This document shows positions 31,353 through 42,900 of a DNA stretch of 64,000 nt, piece after piece. The translations under genes and the position numbers were made by a program. The stretch's first letter is position 1. Each line of letters begins with the position of its first letter. Source of the DNA: Lineolata rhizophorae (lineage: Eukaryota; Ascomycota; Dothideomycetes; Lineolatales; Lineolataceae); NCBI GenBank assembly GCA_010093515.1, contig MU001681.1, positions 918,261 to 982,260 of the forward strand. Reading direction: 5' to 3'. A model generated the notes under the pieces. The model saw nothing but the letters and a program-made list of their open reading frames with translations. It was not told the origin of the DNA and did no database searches.

Positions 31353-33599
31353 ATGGTTCTCCCAAAGTCCAAGAATGCCGTCGGGCTTGGCAATAGTCTC
31401 ATGAATGACCGGTTTGGAAAGGGCAGAGGCGGTGATATGCGGAGGGGCAATTATCAAAATGCGATTGAGCGGACAGGTGCAGACGGCGAGAAGGTATGTA
31501 TTGCTTGGACGCAATTTGTTTGTCGGTATTGCAGCACGCAAAGAGCTATTTGGCGCGATCTTGAGTGTCATATTTCGTATATCAAGCGTCTAACCGTTTT
31601 ACCGCAGTATGTCACGAACAACAAAAAGGACGCCGAATGGGTCAAGATGCGCAGCGTGACGGAGCAAGCCGCGCTCGACGAGTTCCTTAGCACCGCCGAG
31701 CTCGCCAACACTGACTTCACTGCCGAGAAGCTCAACAGCGTCAAGGTCATCCATCCGGACCAGCGCAACCCGTACCTACTCTCTGCCGCCGAAGAGCGGG
31801 AGACGGTAAAGAAGTTCGACGCCAATAAGTCCCGCTTGACTGTACCTCGCAGGCCACCATGGGACGAGAACACGACCCCGCAAGCGCTAGACGAGCGAGA
31901 GAAGCAAGCACTGTTGGACTGGCGGAGAGGACTGGCACAATTGCAGGAAGGCGAAGACTTGCTTATGACGCCGTTTGAACGAAATTTGGAGGTTTGGAGA
32001 CAGCTATGGAGAGTAATTGAACGATCGGATCTCGTAGTGCAGATCGTGGATGCGCGCAATCCGCTGCTGTTCCGGTCAGAGGACCTAGAGCGCTACGTGA
32101 AGGAGGTGGATCCAAAAAAGAATAATTTGCTGCTAGTAAATAAGGCGGATATGATGACACTAGATCAGCGCTATGCTTGGGCGAAGTATTTCGACGAGAA
32201 CAACATCAACTTTAGATTCTTCTCCGCGGAACTTGCAAGGGAGAGGAACGAGGCGAGGGACCAGTATGAAGAGTATTCAGACCCGTATATGGTTAGGAAG
32301 GAGGCGGAACACGTGGAGATGAGCAGAGCAACAGAAGCCTCGGACAGTGAGGAAGAAGAAGAGGAGGACGAGGACGAGGACGAGGACACTGATCAAGAAA
32401 TTTCTGGTCCTGCAAATAATCCTGTCGAAGAGTCGTCATCCGAAGACGAAGGCTCGAGAACTTCCGAAGACCAACGCGAGCAGAACCGAACAGAACCTAA
32501 AACCTCGGTCGAAATCGAGCGTGCTCGAATACTCACTACGGAAGATTTAGAATCTCTATTCCTCGAAAATGCTCCCGATCTACCACCATCATCCGACCCT
32601 TCTCAACCGGCACGAAAAACCCAAATCGGCCTCGTCGGCTATCCTAATGTCGGCAAGTCCTCCACCATCAACGCTCTCATTGGCGCCAAGAAGGTCTCCG
32701 TCTCCGCCACGCCGGGCAAAACAAAGCACTTCCAGACGATCCACCTGTCCTCGCAGGTGATTTTGTGCGACTGCCCCGGCCTCGTGCTACCTAACTTCGC
32801 TACCACCAAGGCCGAGCTCGTGTGCGCCGGCGTCCTCCCAATCGACCAGCAGCGTGAGTTCACCGGCCCTGCCGGCCTCGTCGCGCAGCGCATCCCGCAG
32901 ACGTTCCTCGAGGCCGCCTACGGCATGCGCATCCGCACGCGCCCGCTCGACGAGGGGGGCACCGGCTCGCCCACGGCGCACGAGGTGCTCGCCGCGCTCG
33001 CCCGGGCTCGCGGCTTCGCCACCACGGGCCAGGGCGCCCCCGACGAGTCCCGCGCCGCGCGCTACCTGCTCAAGGACTATGTCGCCGGAAAGCTGCCTTT
33101 CGTGACGCCGCCGCCGGCGAACCCGCCTGTCGACGCGTTCGCGTTCAACCAGGACCTGTACGACATCGCGCACCTGCCGCCGAAGCGCCGTGCCGCGCTG
33201 ATGTTGCCGCCGAAGAGGGCTCCGTCGAAGTGGGCCGAGGGCGACGCAGCGAGGCCGGCGGCGGGCCGGGACGGCGCGGCGAGCGGCGACGCCGACGTCG
33301 ACGCCGATGTGGTGCCCTTGGTGAACCGGCTGCCGGTGCAGGGCGAGAAGGCGACGGCGCTGGACAGGAAATTCTTCGGGCCCGGGTCCGGGGACGCCGG
33401 ACACATGTCATTGCCGGCGCACATGCACGGGAGCGGGAGGAAGGAGCTCTCAGGCAGGAAGCAGAGAGCGATGGTGGCGTTGGAGAAGGGGCTGGATCCG
33501 GAGGAGGTGCGCATGGCGATGGGGAATGGGAAGAAGCATTTTAAGGGGAATAAGAGGAGGGGGAAGAAGAAGGGGGCGGCCGGGACGGGGTTTGATTGA
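31353..33599 (+). CDS. LSG1: Large-subunit GTPase 1 (60S export and maturation)
   Basis: Cytoplasmic circularly permuted GTPase that releases the export adaptor Nmd3 from pre-60S subunits. ATG 31353 (MVLPKSKNAVGLGNSLMND). Exons 31353-31493 and 31608-33599 give 710 aa. The 114-nt intron (GTATGT..CGCAG) is a multiple of three and has no stop in frame, so it reads through as coding; removing it joins GEK to YVTNNKKDAEWVKMRS as in the family. The permuted order is visible: G4 NKAD (32139-32150) precedes G1 GYPNVGKSS (32637-32663) and G3 DCPG. An acidic Glu/Asp/Ser insertion separates them, as in other LSG1 proteins. The C-terminus is Lys-rich (HFKGNKRRGKKKG). The frame is also open upstream of 31353, but that part is CCTA-repeat derived. 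Confidence 0.93.
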   Translation: MVLPKSKNAVGLGNSLMNDRFGKGRGGDMRRGNYQNAIERTGADGEKVCIAWTQFVCRYCSTQRAIWRDLECHISYIKRLTVLPQYVTNNKKDAEWVKMRSVTEQAALDEFLSTAELANTDFTAEKLNSVKVIHPDQRNPYLLSAAEERETVKKFDANKSRLTVPRRPPWDENTTPQALDEREKQALLDWRRGLAQLQEGEDLLMTPFERNLEVWRQLWRVIERSDLVVQIVDARNPLLFRSEDLERYVKEVDPKKNNLLLVNKADMMTLDQRYAWAKYFDENNINFRFFSAELARERNEARDQYEEYSDPYMVRKEAEHVEMSRATEASDSEEEEEEDEDEDEDTDQEISGPANNPVEESSSEDEGSRTSEDQREQNRTEPKTSVEIERARILTTEDLESLFLENAPDLPPSSDPSQPARKTQIGLVGYPNVGKSSTINALIGAKKVSVSATPGKTKHFQTIHLSSQVILCDCPGLVLPNFATTKAELVCAGVLPIDQQREFTGPAGLVAQRIPQTFLEAAYGMRIRTRPLDEGGTGSPTAHEVLAALARARGFATTGQGAPDESRAARYLLKDYVAGKLPFVTPPPANPPVDAFAFNQDLYDIAHLPPKRRAALMLPPKRAPSKWAEGDAARPAAGRDGAASGDADVDADVVPLVNRLPVQGEKATALDRKFFGPGSGDAGHMSLPAHMHGSGRKELSGRKQRAMVALEKGLDPEEVRMAMGNGKKHFKGNKRRGKKKGAAGTGFD

Positions 33600-34762
33600 G
33601 TGGTTGTTGGGTTTTGAGAAGGGTTTTGAGAAGCGAAGCATGGGGTTGTTTTCGGGTTACGTAGATGCTTATAGGTTGTGTCGGCGTTTTCTAGAAGGTT
33701 GTTTCCGGGAAAATCGGCGCATGTAACGTGGTACTTCTGATGCAAGCCACTCGTCGGCGTTGTGTTTTAATTGCTATTGGGAAGTTGGAACAGTTTTCTG
33801 GCATCGGCCAAAGCGGTGAAGTAATAGAGGCCAGCACGTGATTTTGGTAATGCTAACAGACATCAGGCCCTTTGTTTATCCTGCTCTGTTTATTGCTCGT
33901 AGAGGCGCGATTCAAACTACGAAGCGTAGCAGGTGAGATGCGTTGAGCAAGCTCCTAGTGTAGCTTGCGCTCGGAGTCGAGAACACGAAATAATTTCACC
34001 AGATTTATACGTGATTTCTAGAAACCTTCATATATATCATTATTTGCTCATACTTCCTTAGAAGTCGTGTTTGCTTATGGGGTGCTTCTGTAGGTGCATA
34101 ATGCAGGGAGAAAATCCTCCGGGGAAGAGCCCCTGCTGTAGCTTGCCGACCTTGGCTCCTTTGATCTGCGCCGCCTACAAGTACTATACCGTGTGCTGTC
34201 GAGTTGCTCTGTTATCCATGCCCGTCTAGAACCTGAGATATTCCCCCTTCCCCGTGCTGCCTCCCTGTCGGCTAGCCGTCGTATAGTGTAATAGCTAGGA
34301 GCTGCTGCGAATACTGTACTCTCGGCCGCCCGTAAGGGGGAGGTAAGGCGGAAGGGGCTAATACTTATAGGAGTAGGCTAGCAAGGGACGATAAGGCCGC
34401 TTGTTTCTATCGCTGCTATACCGGTGCGAAGTCGTACCCGTCCAACGGAGGGAGTGTGGTCGGTGGCAGTGATGCCACGGCGCACGAGGGCGCTCACTCG
34501 CGGCACGACCACCTCGACTACGTCTGCACAGTCCTAGCAGCCGTCTGTGCCGCTGCGCTTGGCTTTCTTCTCGACGCCTGGAAGAGGTCTCAACGCGCGG
34601 CTACGTGGACGCGTGCAGTCGGACTTGCGCGGGCGTCTTTTTCTACATTGAACCAAAATAAGCGACTTCACATTCAGCAAACGAAGTCGTCACAAAGCGA
34701 GCACTCCAACCTACACGCAGCAAAGCAAGATCGCCTATGTCTATGTGCTACCGGTTGTACGC
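33600..34762. other. Convergent intergenic region
   Basis: A 143-codon plus frame (34456-34887) has no recognised domain and overlaps the 3' end of the next minus-strand gene. The part 34.1-34.7 kb is GC-rich and gene-like in composition but decays into stops; possibly a remnant of unknown type. Confidence 0.4.
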
Positions 34763-35783
34763 TTAGAATAGAGTGTTGTTTAAACCCTCTTTGGAACGTT
34801 GATGCCATAGAGATCCATGAGGGATTCCGCAAAATTCGAGGCCTTCTAAAGTCTCGGCCATCGTGTAATCCGCCTCGACCTCGATAGAGGCCGATCCGGC
34901 CCCAACAGAGGGCCCCTCGGCCGCGACAGAGGGCCCCTCGGCCGCGACAGAGTCCTCCTCCGCTGTCCCCACGCCCACTGTCTCGGCGTACGAAGTCATG
35001 TCGTTGAGATAGCGCTCAAGCATTGTGTCAGACCCGCTATAGTCGCCGCTGCCTTGGTTCAGGGCGTTGGCTTTCTCTCTGGGCAGCTGGGCCTGGAGCC
35101 GCGCGATCTCGGCGAGGATCTGCGCCGTGTCGTGCTTGATGTCGGTCGTGTCGTTTTTGATCTGGGCGGCGTCGTTGCGGATCTCGGTCGTGTCCGCCTT
35201 GATGGCTGTAGACAACGTTCTGCGACGGGCCGAAGAGGAAGAGCTTGTCAGCGAACTGGCGCGGGCTGCAAGGGGGGTTTTATCTCATCTCTTTACTCTT
35301 CCCCGCCCATGTCAATGTAAAAAGAGAAGAACGAAAGGTGAAAGAAAAGGGAGAAACGACTCACAAAGCCATCAGGTCCAACGCAATGCCCAACGCCGAG
35401 TTATGCGCGATCAGACTCCCTCTCAACTTCCTCATGTCCTCCTTCCCCGTCACACCCCACCACATCGCCCTCTGGACCCTGCCCCCGTCATGTTTCTTCA
35501 ACGCCTTTTCCATCTGGTCCATCACGTCGCCGCAATTCCGCACGATGCCTTCAATCTGCTGACATAGCGTTTCGGGGAACATCGAGGTCGTCTCCACCGA
35601 ACAGTCGTCCGAGACGAGGCTCAGCACCGTCCGCAGTGAGAGCAGTTCGCGGGCGACGGCATCAAGCTCGGTGCGGGCGTCGCGAACATCACGCACAAAG
35701 CCATCAAGGAGTACCGAGACGCGGCCGGTGGCGCCGATGAGGGTAACACACAGGGCAGATATGGAGAGAGGGTCTACTGGCAT
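34763..35783 (-). CDS. HeLo/PigL_N-like (fungal STAND N-terminal domain) protein with heptad tail
   Basis: ATG at 35783 (MPVDPLSISALCVTLIGATG); exons 35365-35783 and 34763-35219, intron 35220-35364 (GTGAGT..CGCAG), 291 aa. The first 130 residues match the all-helical domain found at the N-terminus of many fungal NLR/STAND proteins: a hydrophobic first helix, then TELDAVARELLSLRTVLSLV. The NTPase and repeat domains of those receptors are absent. Instead the second exon begins with four near-perfect 7-residue repeats (IKADTTE, IRNDAAQ, IKNDTTD, IKHDTAQ) and then ILAEIARLQAQLP, a likely coiled coil of about 40 residues. A short Gly/Glu/Ser repeat (EGPSVAA) and an acidic tail follow. In relatives such domains signal in heterokaryon incompatibility or are of unknown role; a role here is inference. 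The frame is open upstream to 35894, but MPVDPLSI is the conserved start. Confidence 0.75.
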
Positions 35784-36990
35784 TCGGATTTGGGCGTGGC
35801 GTGCGACCAAAGTGTCCAAGAATGTTCTAGCCGTAGGAGAAAAAGAATGGGGGAGGCGTTCGGTGCGCTGTGCTCGAGATACGGTGGTCGGCACGTTACG
35901 AGATGCAGCAAGGCTGAAGGTCTAGCGGCGTGGGATAGGCGTGTCGCATGATTGGCACGTGGTACCAAGGAGATAGTATGGAAGACAGAGACAAGGCTGA
36001 AGTCTGATTCTGCCTCGGCCTAGCCTCCGGCTGGAGATGTTCTATAGAGTTGCCTCATCCTATTCTTGTCGTGCCGTTCTTGCGTCCATGTAAGCTTTGC
36101 ACAGGGATTGAAACCAAAGAACATGAAAAAGAAATATAGACGTCGCTTCCGCAGGGTTGGCGCGCGATGCTTCCAGGAAACTGCCACAAGGCCAGCGACG
36201 ATACGTAGAGCTGTAAAGCGTCACGATCTACCCGCTAGAAGGAAAGCCAACGCGAGATACTGGAGAGGGCGCTCTGCACAGACGTGCTTGCACGGACTCT
36301 GCATACCCCCAAACGGACCGGCCAGGTTTCACATTATTCAAGCGATTTTTGGCCGAGTTTTGGAAGGTTCTATTGGCTCGGTGGCTTGGGAGCAAGAGTA
36401 GAATTGTTAGTGTAGAAAAGAAATGTAGGGAAGAAAGATAAGGGCAAGAGAAGACGTAGGTAGAGACGTTAAATGGCTGGTGCAAGCCGCCGAGGTGCGA
36501 CACTATGCCACTCCCTTACCTAGTTAGTTGGTGTAAGGAGGCTAGGGCTAGCATTCCAATGAGAAAAACAGAAGAGAGGCACTCACAATGACGCTGGCAA
36601 TTGTTGGTGGTGGCAGGGGCAAGCCGTCTCATAGTCTGCGACGACGGTGGGCCGCGTCGGTGGACCCCTCACCAGCCACCCCAGCCCGCAGCCATCGCAT
36701 TTTCTCCGACGGCCGCAACAAAAAGGGCCTCTCCAGCCCGCACAAAGCGCATAACAATTCAATAAAGTGAATTCAAACTCTGCTTGTCTCTTCAACTCTG
36801 CATTGATAGAGAACTCGAGCTTTTTTTTTAAATAAAAAATTGTTAAATTGCTCCCTGCATCTGGCGCATGCCACACCTCTCAGCCGCACCTCACTCATCC
36901 ACTCACTTACTTCACTAGCGGCTCCATTATCGATACCTAACCCTTGCCACAACCCGCAATCGGGGCCGCGCTGCACCGCCCCGACCGACG
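35784..36990. other. Divergent intergenic region
   Basis: Only short open frames; shared upstream side of the minus-strand HeLo-like gene and the large plus-strand gene. A/T-rich block at about 36820-36850, then CT-rich leader. Confidence 0.5.
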
Positions 36991-39966
36991 ATGCCGTCAA
37001 TGCAGCTCACCCAGCAGCTGCCACCGCACCCGCTGCGCGCGCACCCGCCGACGCCCACACTGCCGCCCATGGCCATGCCAGTGGTGCCGCCGGCGCCGCC
37101 CGGCGTCGCGCGCCGGCACGCGGCAGGGCGGCGGCGGGTCCGGTCTGGCCCTGTCGTTGCAACCGGGAAGATGGGATGCGGAGATGCCGGGTGCGACGAG
37201 AGCGACGGCGAGAGCATTAGCAGCAGCGTGCTGAACCGGCCGAGTCCGCTGGATGCGATTGTGGTGCTGCCGGCGCCGGCTCGGGCGGTGGCGGAGAGGA
37301 GGAGGGGGAGGGGTGGTGGGAGGGGGCAGCGGGAGGTGAGTGGTGGGGAGAGGGGGGCAGACGCTGGGATCGCGGGGTTGCTCAACCACCACCACGACCG
37401 CAGCCGCAGCCAGTCGAAACCCAGGCACAATGGCGAGGGTGGCGCGTGTCATATAGACTCGGCCAGCAGCAGGGCCGCCACCGCACCCGCCGCTGCCGTG
37501 AGTGCCGTCTCGGCGAAATCCCCAGCCGTGGCTGCTCGGGCACGCTGTCACAGCAGTCCTGAGACTGGCACGGACGCCGCTGCGACGACGACGCGCCATT
37601 CTTCTTCTTCTTTATCGCCTTCGAAAGGCCGCGGACTTGGGAACCAGCGGAAGGTCGATCGCCGCGGCGACGACAATAGCAGCGCCGACGACAACGATAG
37701 AGGCAGAAACAGCGACAGCGACGCCGGGACAAATCATCGTTCTGCCAGCGCCAATAGCGCCGAAGCGATCGCAAAGACAGCCGGTAGCGACACCGACTCG
37801 CTCGCCACCCGGACCAAGGCTCGCACAGCAGCGCTACGACGGCCGGGCCCCGCTGGGTCGAACCGCGGGTCGATCCGCAGCACTACCGCTGCCGTTGCAG
37901 GCGAAGCGGGCAGGAACCGTGGGAGCGCGGCGCGCGAGGACGCCGCAAAGAGCGGCAGTAGCGTGGCTGCACGCAGCGCCAGGGAAAGCTGCGGCGGAGG
38001 CAGGGACCGGGACAAGGGGCCGCTGCGGGTTCGCGAGGAAGCGACAGGGGAGAAGAGGCAGGAGGCGGGAGCAGCTGCAGCTGCAGCAGCTGAGAAGGCC
38101 GGCGGGGTAGCCGTGCCTGAGAGAACAAGAGGACGGGCTGAGAAGAGGAACAGCGAGGGGAAAGGCTGTACTGATCCGGCTCCCTCGACCGTGGATACTT
38201 CTCTCGGGCCGTTCCCGCAGCGGCCGCTCGCCGCCGCGACCAGACCGCCGTCATCGCACACACGAGCAAAATCGTCACCGGTGACGCTGCCGAACACTCC
38301 GGTCACAGTCCCGACAGCCGCATTTCCGCCGACACACGCCCCGCCGTTATCACCGGCATCGCCGCCGACACCGCCTTCATCAGCACCGCCTTCGCCCAAG
38401 AAACCCTCCAGAACAAACACCGCCCGCTTCCACGTCTCCTCGTGGTTCACCGGCGCCTCGAGCCCCGTCCGGCTGGGCATTCTACCCTCTTCACCCTCGT
38501 GGTCCTCAACCTCCTCGCCCGCATCCCCCGCGGACGGAGACGCCGCCGCCGAGGCAGCGGCCTCGGAAGAAAGGCAGCAGCAGCGGCCTGCCGGCGACGT
38601 CTACGTCGACGCCGCCTCGGGCGCCATCGCGCTGCGCAGCATGGGCGACGGGTTCACGACGCTGCCGGCGCGGCAGCGGACGCTGGCGCGGCGCGGGACG
38701 GGCGGGACGACGGCGTCGACGGCGTCGACGTCGTCGTCCGCATCTTCGGGGTCGGACAGCACGGCGATAACGGCGGCATCGGCGGCGGGGACATCAACGC
38801 AGCAGCCGAGCAAGTTCTCGTGGTTCGCGGGCGCCAAGGCGTTTATGCCGTCCCTGAGCACGGCTACCACGACTACCAACAACAACAGCAGCAGCAGCAG
38901 CAGTAGCAGCAGCATACCCAGCGCATCGAGCACCACCACCACACCTGCCTCCCTCAGCACAAGCACATCGCCAAACACCGCCACAGACGACCCCCTCCTT
39001 GCCCTCCCCATCCCCCACGCCCTCTTCCCCACCAGGCCCCTCGACCCCTACGACCCCTCCTCCTACCCCGCCCTCCTCGCCCGCGCCACCCACCTGCTGC
39101 AAACCTACCAATCCGCCCACGCGTCCCAAGCCGCGGCGCTCCGCCTGGCGCGGGCGGAAGCCGAGGCCGCGCGCGACGAGCGGGACGAGGCCGAGGCCCG
39201 GGCCCGGGCCAAGGGCGCCGTCGCCGAGAAGGTGGTGCGGGCCCTGGAGGACGAGAGGCGCGCGCGCGAGGCCGAGGAGGCCCGGTGGGGCGCCCAGCTC
39301 GAGGCCGAGCGCGCGCGCCGCAGGCGCGAGGACGAGGCCCGGAGGAGGAGCGTCGGCGTGGTGAGGAGGGGCGTCGGCTGCGGGTGCGGCGCCGTGGCGA
39401 GCGCCGGTGCTGCTGGTGCTGCCGCGGAGAGCGGCGCCCCCGCTAGGAAGCAGGGCCCCTCGGTCGCCCCCGCCGCGGACAGCGTGAGCGACTCGGGCTT
39501 CGAGTCCGAAGGCGAGTCCGGCGTCGCCGCCGCCACCGCCGCAGAGGTGCGCAGCATCGACGGGACCATGCTCGATGACGACGTCGACGCCGGCACCGAC
39601 GCCGACGACGACGGAGCGGAGCGCGCGGAGCGCGTGGAGCCCCGGCGCGAGGAACGCCCGAGCGAGACGTCGCCGCCGCCGCGCCCCGGCCCCGCCCGCA
39701 GAGCCTCGACGTACGACCGCGTGCTCGCGCGCATGCAGCCGCAGCCGCAGCCGCAGCCCGGCAAGGCGGCCCCGGGCAGAGCCGCGGGTGCGAAAGGCGG
39801 GGCGCTCTTCCGGTGCGCGACGTGCGCGGGGGCGAGCGCGGACGAGCGCGCGGCGTGGAGCGGGCTGGCGAGGGCGAGGAGGGAGAATGGGGCGTTGAGG
39901 GGGAGGGTGGCGGAGTTGGAGGGCGCGGTGGAGGGGTGCTTGGATGTTTTGGGGAGGGGGAAGTGA
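36991..39966 (+). CDS. Large disordered protein with C-terminal coiled coil and Cys pair
   Basis: Single 991-codon frame. Not a named family, though the C-terminal pattern is the kind conserved among fungal hypotheticals. Residues 1-430 are Ala/Arg/Ser/Gly low complexity. A conserved-looking patch follows (RFHVSSWFTGASSPVRLGIL, then GDGFTTLPARQRTLARRG and KFSWFAGAKAF). Next comes a helical start (DPYDPSSYPALLARATHLLQ) and a highly charged coiled coil at about 715-786. The end reads FRCATCAG, then AWSGLARARRENGALRGRVA and ELEGAVEGCLDVLGRG, a second short coiled coil. Very GC-rich, so long antisense frames exist and are disregarded. The true start may lie further downstream, because the first 400 codons carry no family signal. 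Function unknown. Confidence 0.65.
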   Translation: MPSMQLTQQLPPHPLRAHPPTPTLPPMAMPVVPPAPPGVARRHAAGRRRVRSGPVVATGKMGCGDAGCDESDGESISSSVLNRPSPLDAIVVLPAPARAVAERRRGRGGGRGQREVSGGERGADAGIAGLLNHHHDRSRSQSKPRHNGEGGACHIDSASSRAATAPAAAVSAVSAKSPAVAARARCHSSPETGTDAAATTTRHSSSSLSPSKGRGLGNQRKVDRRGDDNSSADDNDRGRNSDSDAGTNHRSASANSAEAIAKTAGSDTDSLATRTKARTAALRRPGPAGSNRGSIRSTTAAVAGEAGRNRGSAAREDAAKSGSSVAARSARESCGGGRDRDKGPLRVREEATGEKRQEAGAAAAAAAEKAGGVAVPERTRGRAEKRNSEGKGCTDPAPSTVDTSLGPFPQRPLAAATRPPSSHTRAKSSPVTLPNTPVTVPTAAFPPTHAPPLSPASPPTPPSSAPPSPKKPSRTNTARFHVSSWFTGASSPVRLGILPSSPSWSSTSSPASPADGDAAAEAAASEERQQQRPAGDVYVDAASGAIALRSMGDGFTTLPARQRTLARRGTGGTTASTASTSSSASSGSDSTAITAASAAGTSTQQPSKFSWFAGAKAFMPSLSTATTTTNNNSSSSSSSSSIPSASSTTTTPASLSTSTSPNTATDDPLLALPIPHALFPTRPLDPYDPSSYPALLARATHLLQTYQSAHASQAAALRLARAEAEAARDERDEAEARARAKGAVAEKVVRALEDERRAREAEEARWGAQLEAERARRRREDEARRRSVGVVRRGVGCGCGAVASAGAAGAAAESGAPARKQGPSVAPAADSVSDSGFESEGESGVAAATAAEVRSIDGTMLDDDVDAGTDADDDGAERAERVEPRREERPSETSPPPRPGPARRASTYDRVLARMQPQPQPQPGKAAPGRAAGAKGGALFRCATCAGASADERAAWSGLARARRENGALRGRVAELEGAVEGCLDVLGRGK

Positions 39967-42900
39967 TAGGGGTGAGGTGTGAGGGAGGAAGGGGGAAGAG
40001 GGGGAGAGGAGGGTATAGATTGGTTTGGATATCTTAAGATTACATGTTCTGAGGTTTGGGGCTGGGCGTTTTGGTGTGGGGTTTTGACGCATTTGTCTCG
40101 TTTAGATTTTTTTTCTTTTTTTTTTGGCTTTCGCTCTTCTCTTCGGCGGGCTTTGATGGGGGAGAGTGGTATGGGTTAATTGATGTATGTGATGATGGAC
40201 GAGAAATTGGGAAGGGAAAGACATAGAAATAGCTCCTTTTTTGTGCTTCGGTCGCGTATGTCAGACCCATCCGCCGTTCTTGCGGTTGTCACTGAGTTCA
40301 GCGACTCCCCAAGGCAAGTGCAGTGCATAATCTGCTACGGAACAAAAGTAGTCGTCGCCTCACCCTACTAGCCGTGAACCAAGCCCCAGATTAAGTGATT
40401 TGAACGTTTTGGGCTTTGAGGTTTGGTGGCTGTCACGGATACGAGTGTAATTGTGTGTAATATCATCGACCTCTCTAACGCTCTACTTCCACCTTCTCGT
40501 ATCACATCGGTATCAGTAGTTACTCGGAGCTCCGCAACAATGTCAACTGCTCCGGCAGATACTCCCCCAAGCCGCCTCGCCGTTCCTGCGGGCTATGATG
40601 CCTCCCTATTGCCTTTCGTACAGCGACTTTTAAAAAAAAGGCTGCACTAGATAGCCGGAGCCGTGGCAGGCCCAGTTGACATTAAAGGGCAACAAAGACT
40701 ACCTTCACATCACTCCCGAATGCCCATGATAGGATTCGACGCATCCTTTGCGTGTTCCGGTATCCTGAGGTACTACTCGGCGCAAAGCTCGGCATTGCTG
40801 ACGGCCATTTTCGATAGTAAAAGCAAATCACATGCGGATCCGCGAGGGTGGAAGAGCTCTCTAACTGCGCTTCACTCTGGCTTGGCTAGGCATCAAACTT
40901 CTGCCGCCTCTCTTTCTTTGACCGGTGCTTCCGGCATTGTTCTAGAAGGCGGTGACAACCCCGGCGGGCGGCGCGTATTCAAAGCCATGTTCTGCGTGGT
41001 GTAGAGGAGATGCATGAGTCGCGACCCAGCGCTTTGGACCGGCCGGCGCGGATGACTCGCGTCTGGCCCCGCATCTGGGCCAACGCTGCGACGACGTCTC
41101 CATCACCGCGCTCCGCATCTCTGCAACTTCGCCAACTGCCTGCTCCGCCGACCAGACGTACAAATGTCATCCGTCTCGTCCCGCCGGCGGCATGGCCAGC
41201 GCATCAGCATCGCTCGCAGGCGCTACGTTGTCGCCCAGGCTATCCGATGCGTCTGCTAATCGCTTCATAGGAAAGCGGCGTCAAGGAATCAGGAAGGAAA
41301 CAAGCCCAGCCCGAAGGAGCACACGTCTCCAGCATGGTCGCACATTCCAGGAATTGCTCCTTGCGCGAGATAGCAACCGCCTAAACGCTCAGGTGAGCCA
41401 TTTCATCCTCGCTGTATCGTGCATCAACCTTACGAGGTCGTAGCCGCAATTTTCCACCATCACACAGCCCTCGGGCCAGAAGCGCAAACGTTCTCCCGAG
41501 ATAGGCACGTCAAATCAACAGCTCATTTTCAATGTTAACTTACCTTATTCGTTACTTGTTAGAGTGTACTGTCTATTCAGTTATTGCCATTACGTAACTT
41601 TCATCTCTCAGGCGTTCTGCCCATCCGATATTCTGCTCCTGCTAGCGCATTTCATCCATTCGACACTCTGCATATCTAGCAAATGCTACCTGTCCGGTAC
41701 ACGGGAACATATCTATAGAGGTGCCTGGGGCTTCTCCAGCTGACGAAGAAGGCTTCAATAGCTTACGAAAAGTTGCAGCCGTTTTCGTTACTAGAACTAG
41801 ATAGCGGTTTGCATATAACCGATTAGCTACGCATTGTCTAAACTATTTGGGCCCTACCATACCCTATGGCTTGGCCATGTAGCCTCTTTCCTCAGACGCT
41901 TAAGCAGAGTACCTCCCCTGAAACCCGGGGAGGATATGGACTTCTTCCCGGCAGAGCCGTCGAAACTCGTCTCCCTCAGAGGGCTCTTTTTCTACTTTCG
42001 AATGTTTTCCTTCGTGGTTCAGTTTGAAACCACCCGTTCTTCGGTTGTATGGCAGGCATCCAGAACCTTAGCATGTAGGCGCTAACCGGCGGACTTTTTA
42101 TACAGCATTCACCAAAGCTTTCAATACTCATGGAGGCTATTTCTCTTCCAGATCCGATGATACCCAAGACCATTTTGAAGAACGTCATAATATTCTCTTC
42201 AGTTGAGTCGCCATGCTCTTCATTGTGTCCTTCTCTACCAGATGTTTTCCATTCCGTCTGGACGTGGTCAGCGGAGCACAAACGGCCACCTCTTTCGCAG
42301 CCAACAGTGCGTTGTCATCGTGTTCTAGGTGGTCGCCGGCACTTGTTCCGTATGTGGCGTGGCTGGCTTGTACACAGCTAGGCCCCACTGCAATACCAGG
42401 GCGGTGCACGGCGAAGCAGGATGGGAAGGGATCTGAAATAGAAAAAAAAGGAACGCAGAAAGACGTTCGTGGAGCGTGGGTTGCACGGTGTTTAGAGTGT
42501 GGCTAAAGGCAGAAGGGCTTTGGGATCCGGGTATAACGATGAGCACAGGTGCGGGAGTTGAACGGCAGGTGAAGGTTACACTGTGATTGGGCTATCCGCT
42601 CGGGATCCTATCGACTTGAAATAATTCCCGCGAAGACGGTGGAACAAAGAGTTGAATGCTGGATGTCACCGTGCTGGCAGTGTCGTCGTGCTCTAAGCGC
42701 CCAGCAAGCGGTGGTGACTTTGTGGGTCCCGCTTGCCACGCACAAAGGAGGCGGGCGCTTGGCATCAAGGAAATCTACGTCAGAAAACGACGGGACAACC
42801 CTCCAGGGACGAATCGCGTTTCCCTGAAATTTGCGCTGTGGTGTGAGTACGGCTGATGCTCAAGCAAGATTTTAGTACGAGTGTGGTATATTTAATCATA

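Noticed and set aside
34456-34887. 143-codon plus-strand frame
   Set aside because: Overlaps the 3' end of the supported minus-strand HeLo-like gene and shows no known domain.
38794-40092. 432-codon minus-strand frame opposite the large coiled-coil gene
   Set aside because: Antisense shadow of GC-rich codons, with no domain.
42130-42381. 83-codon plus frame starting MEAISLPDPMIPKT
   Set aside because: Protein-like at first glance, but no domain, and the rest of the region is broken; too short to support.
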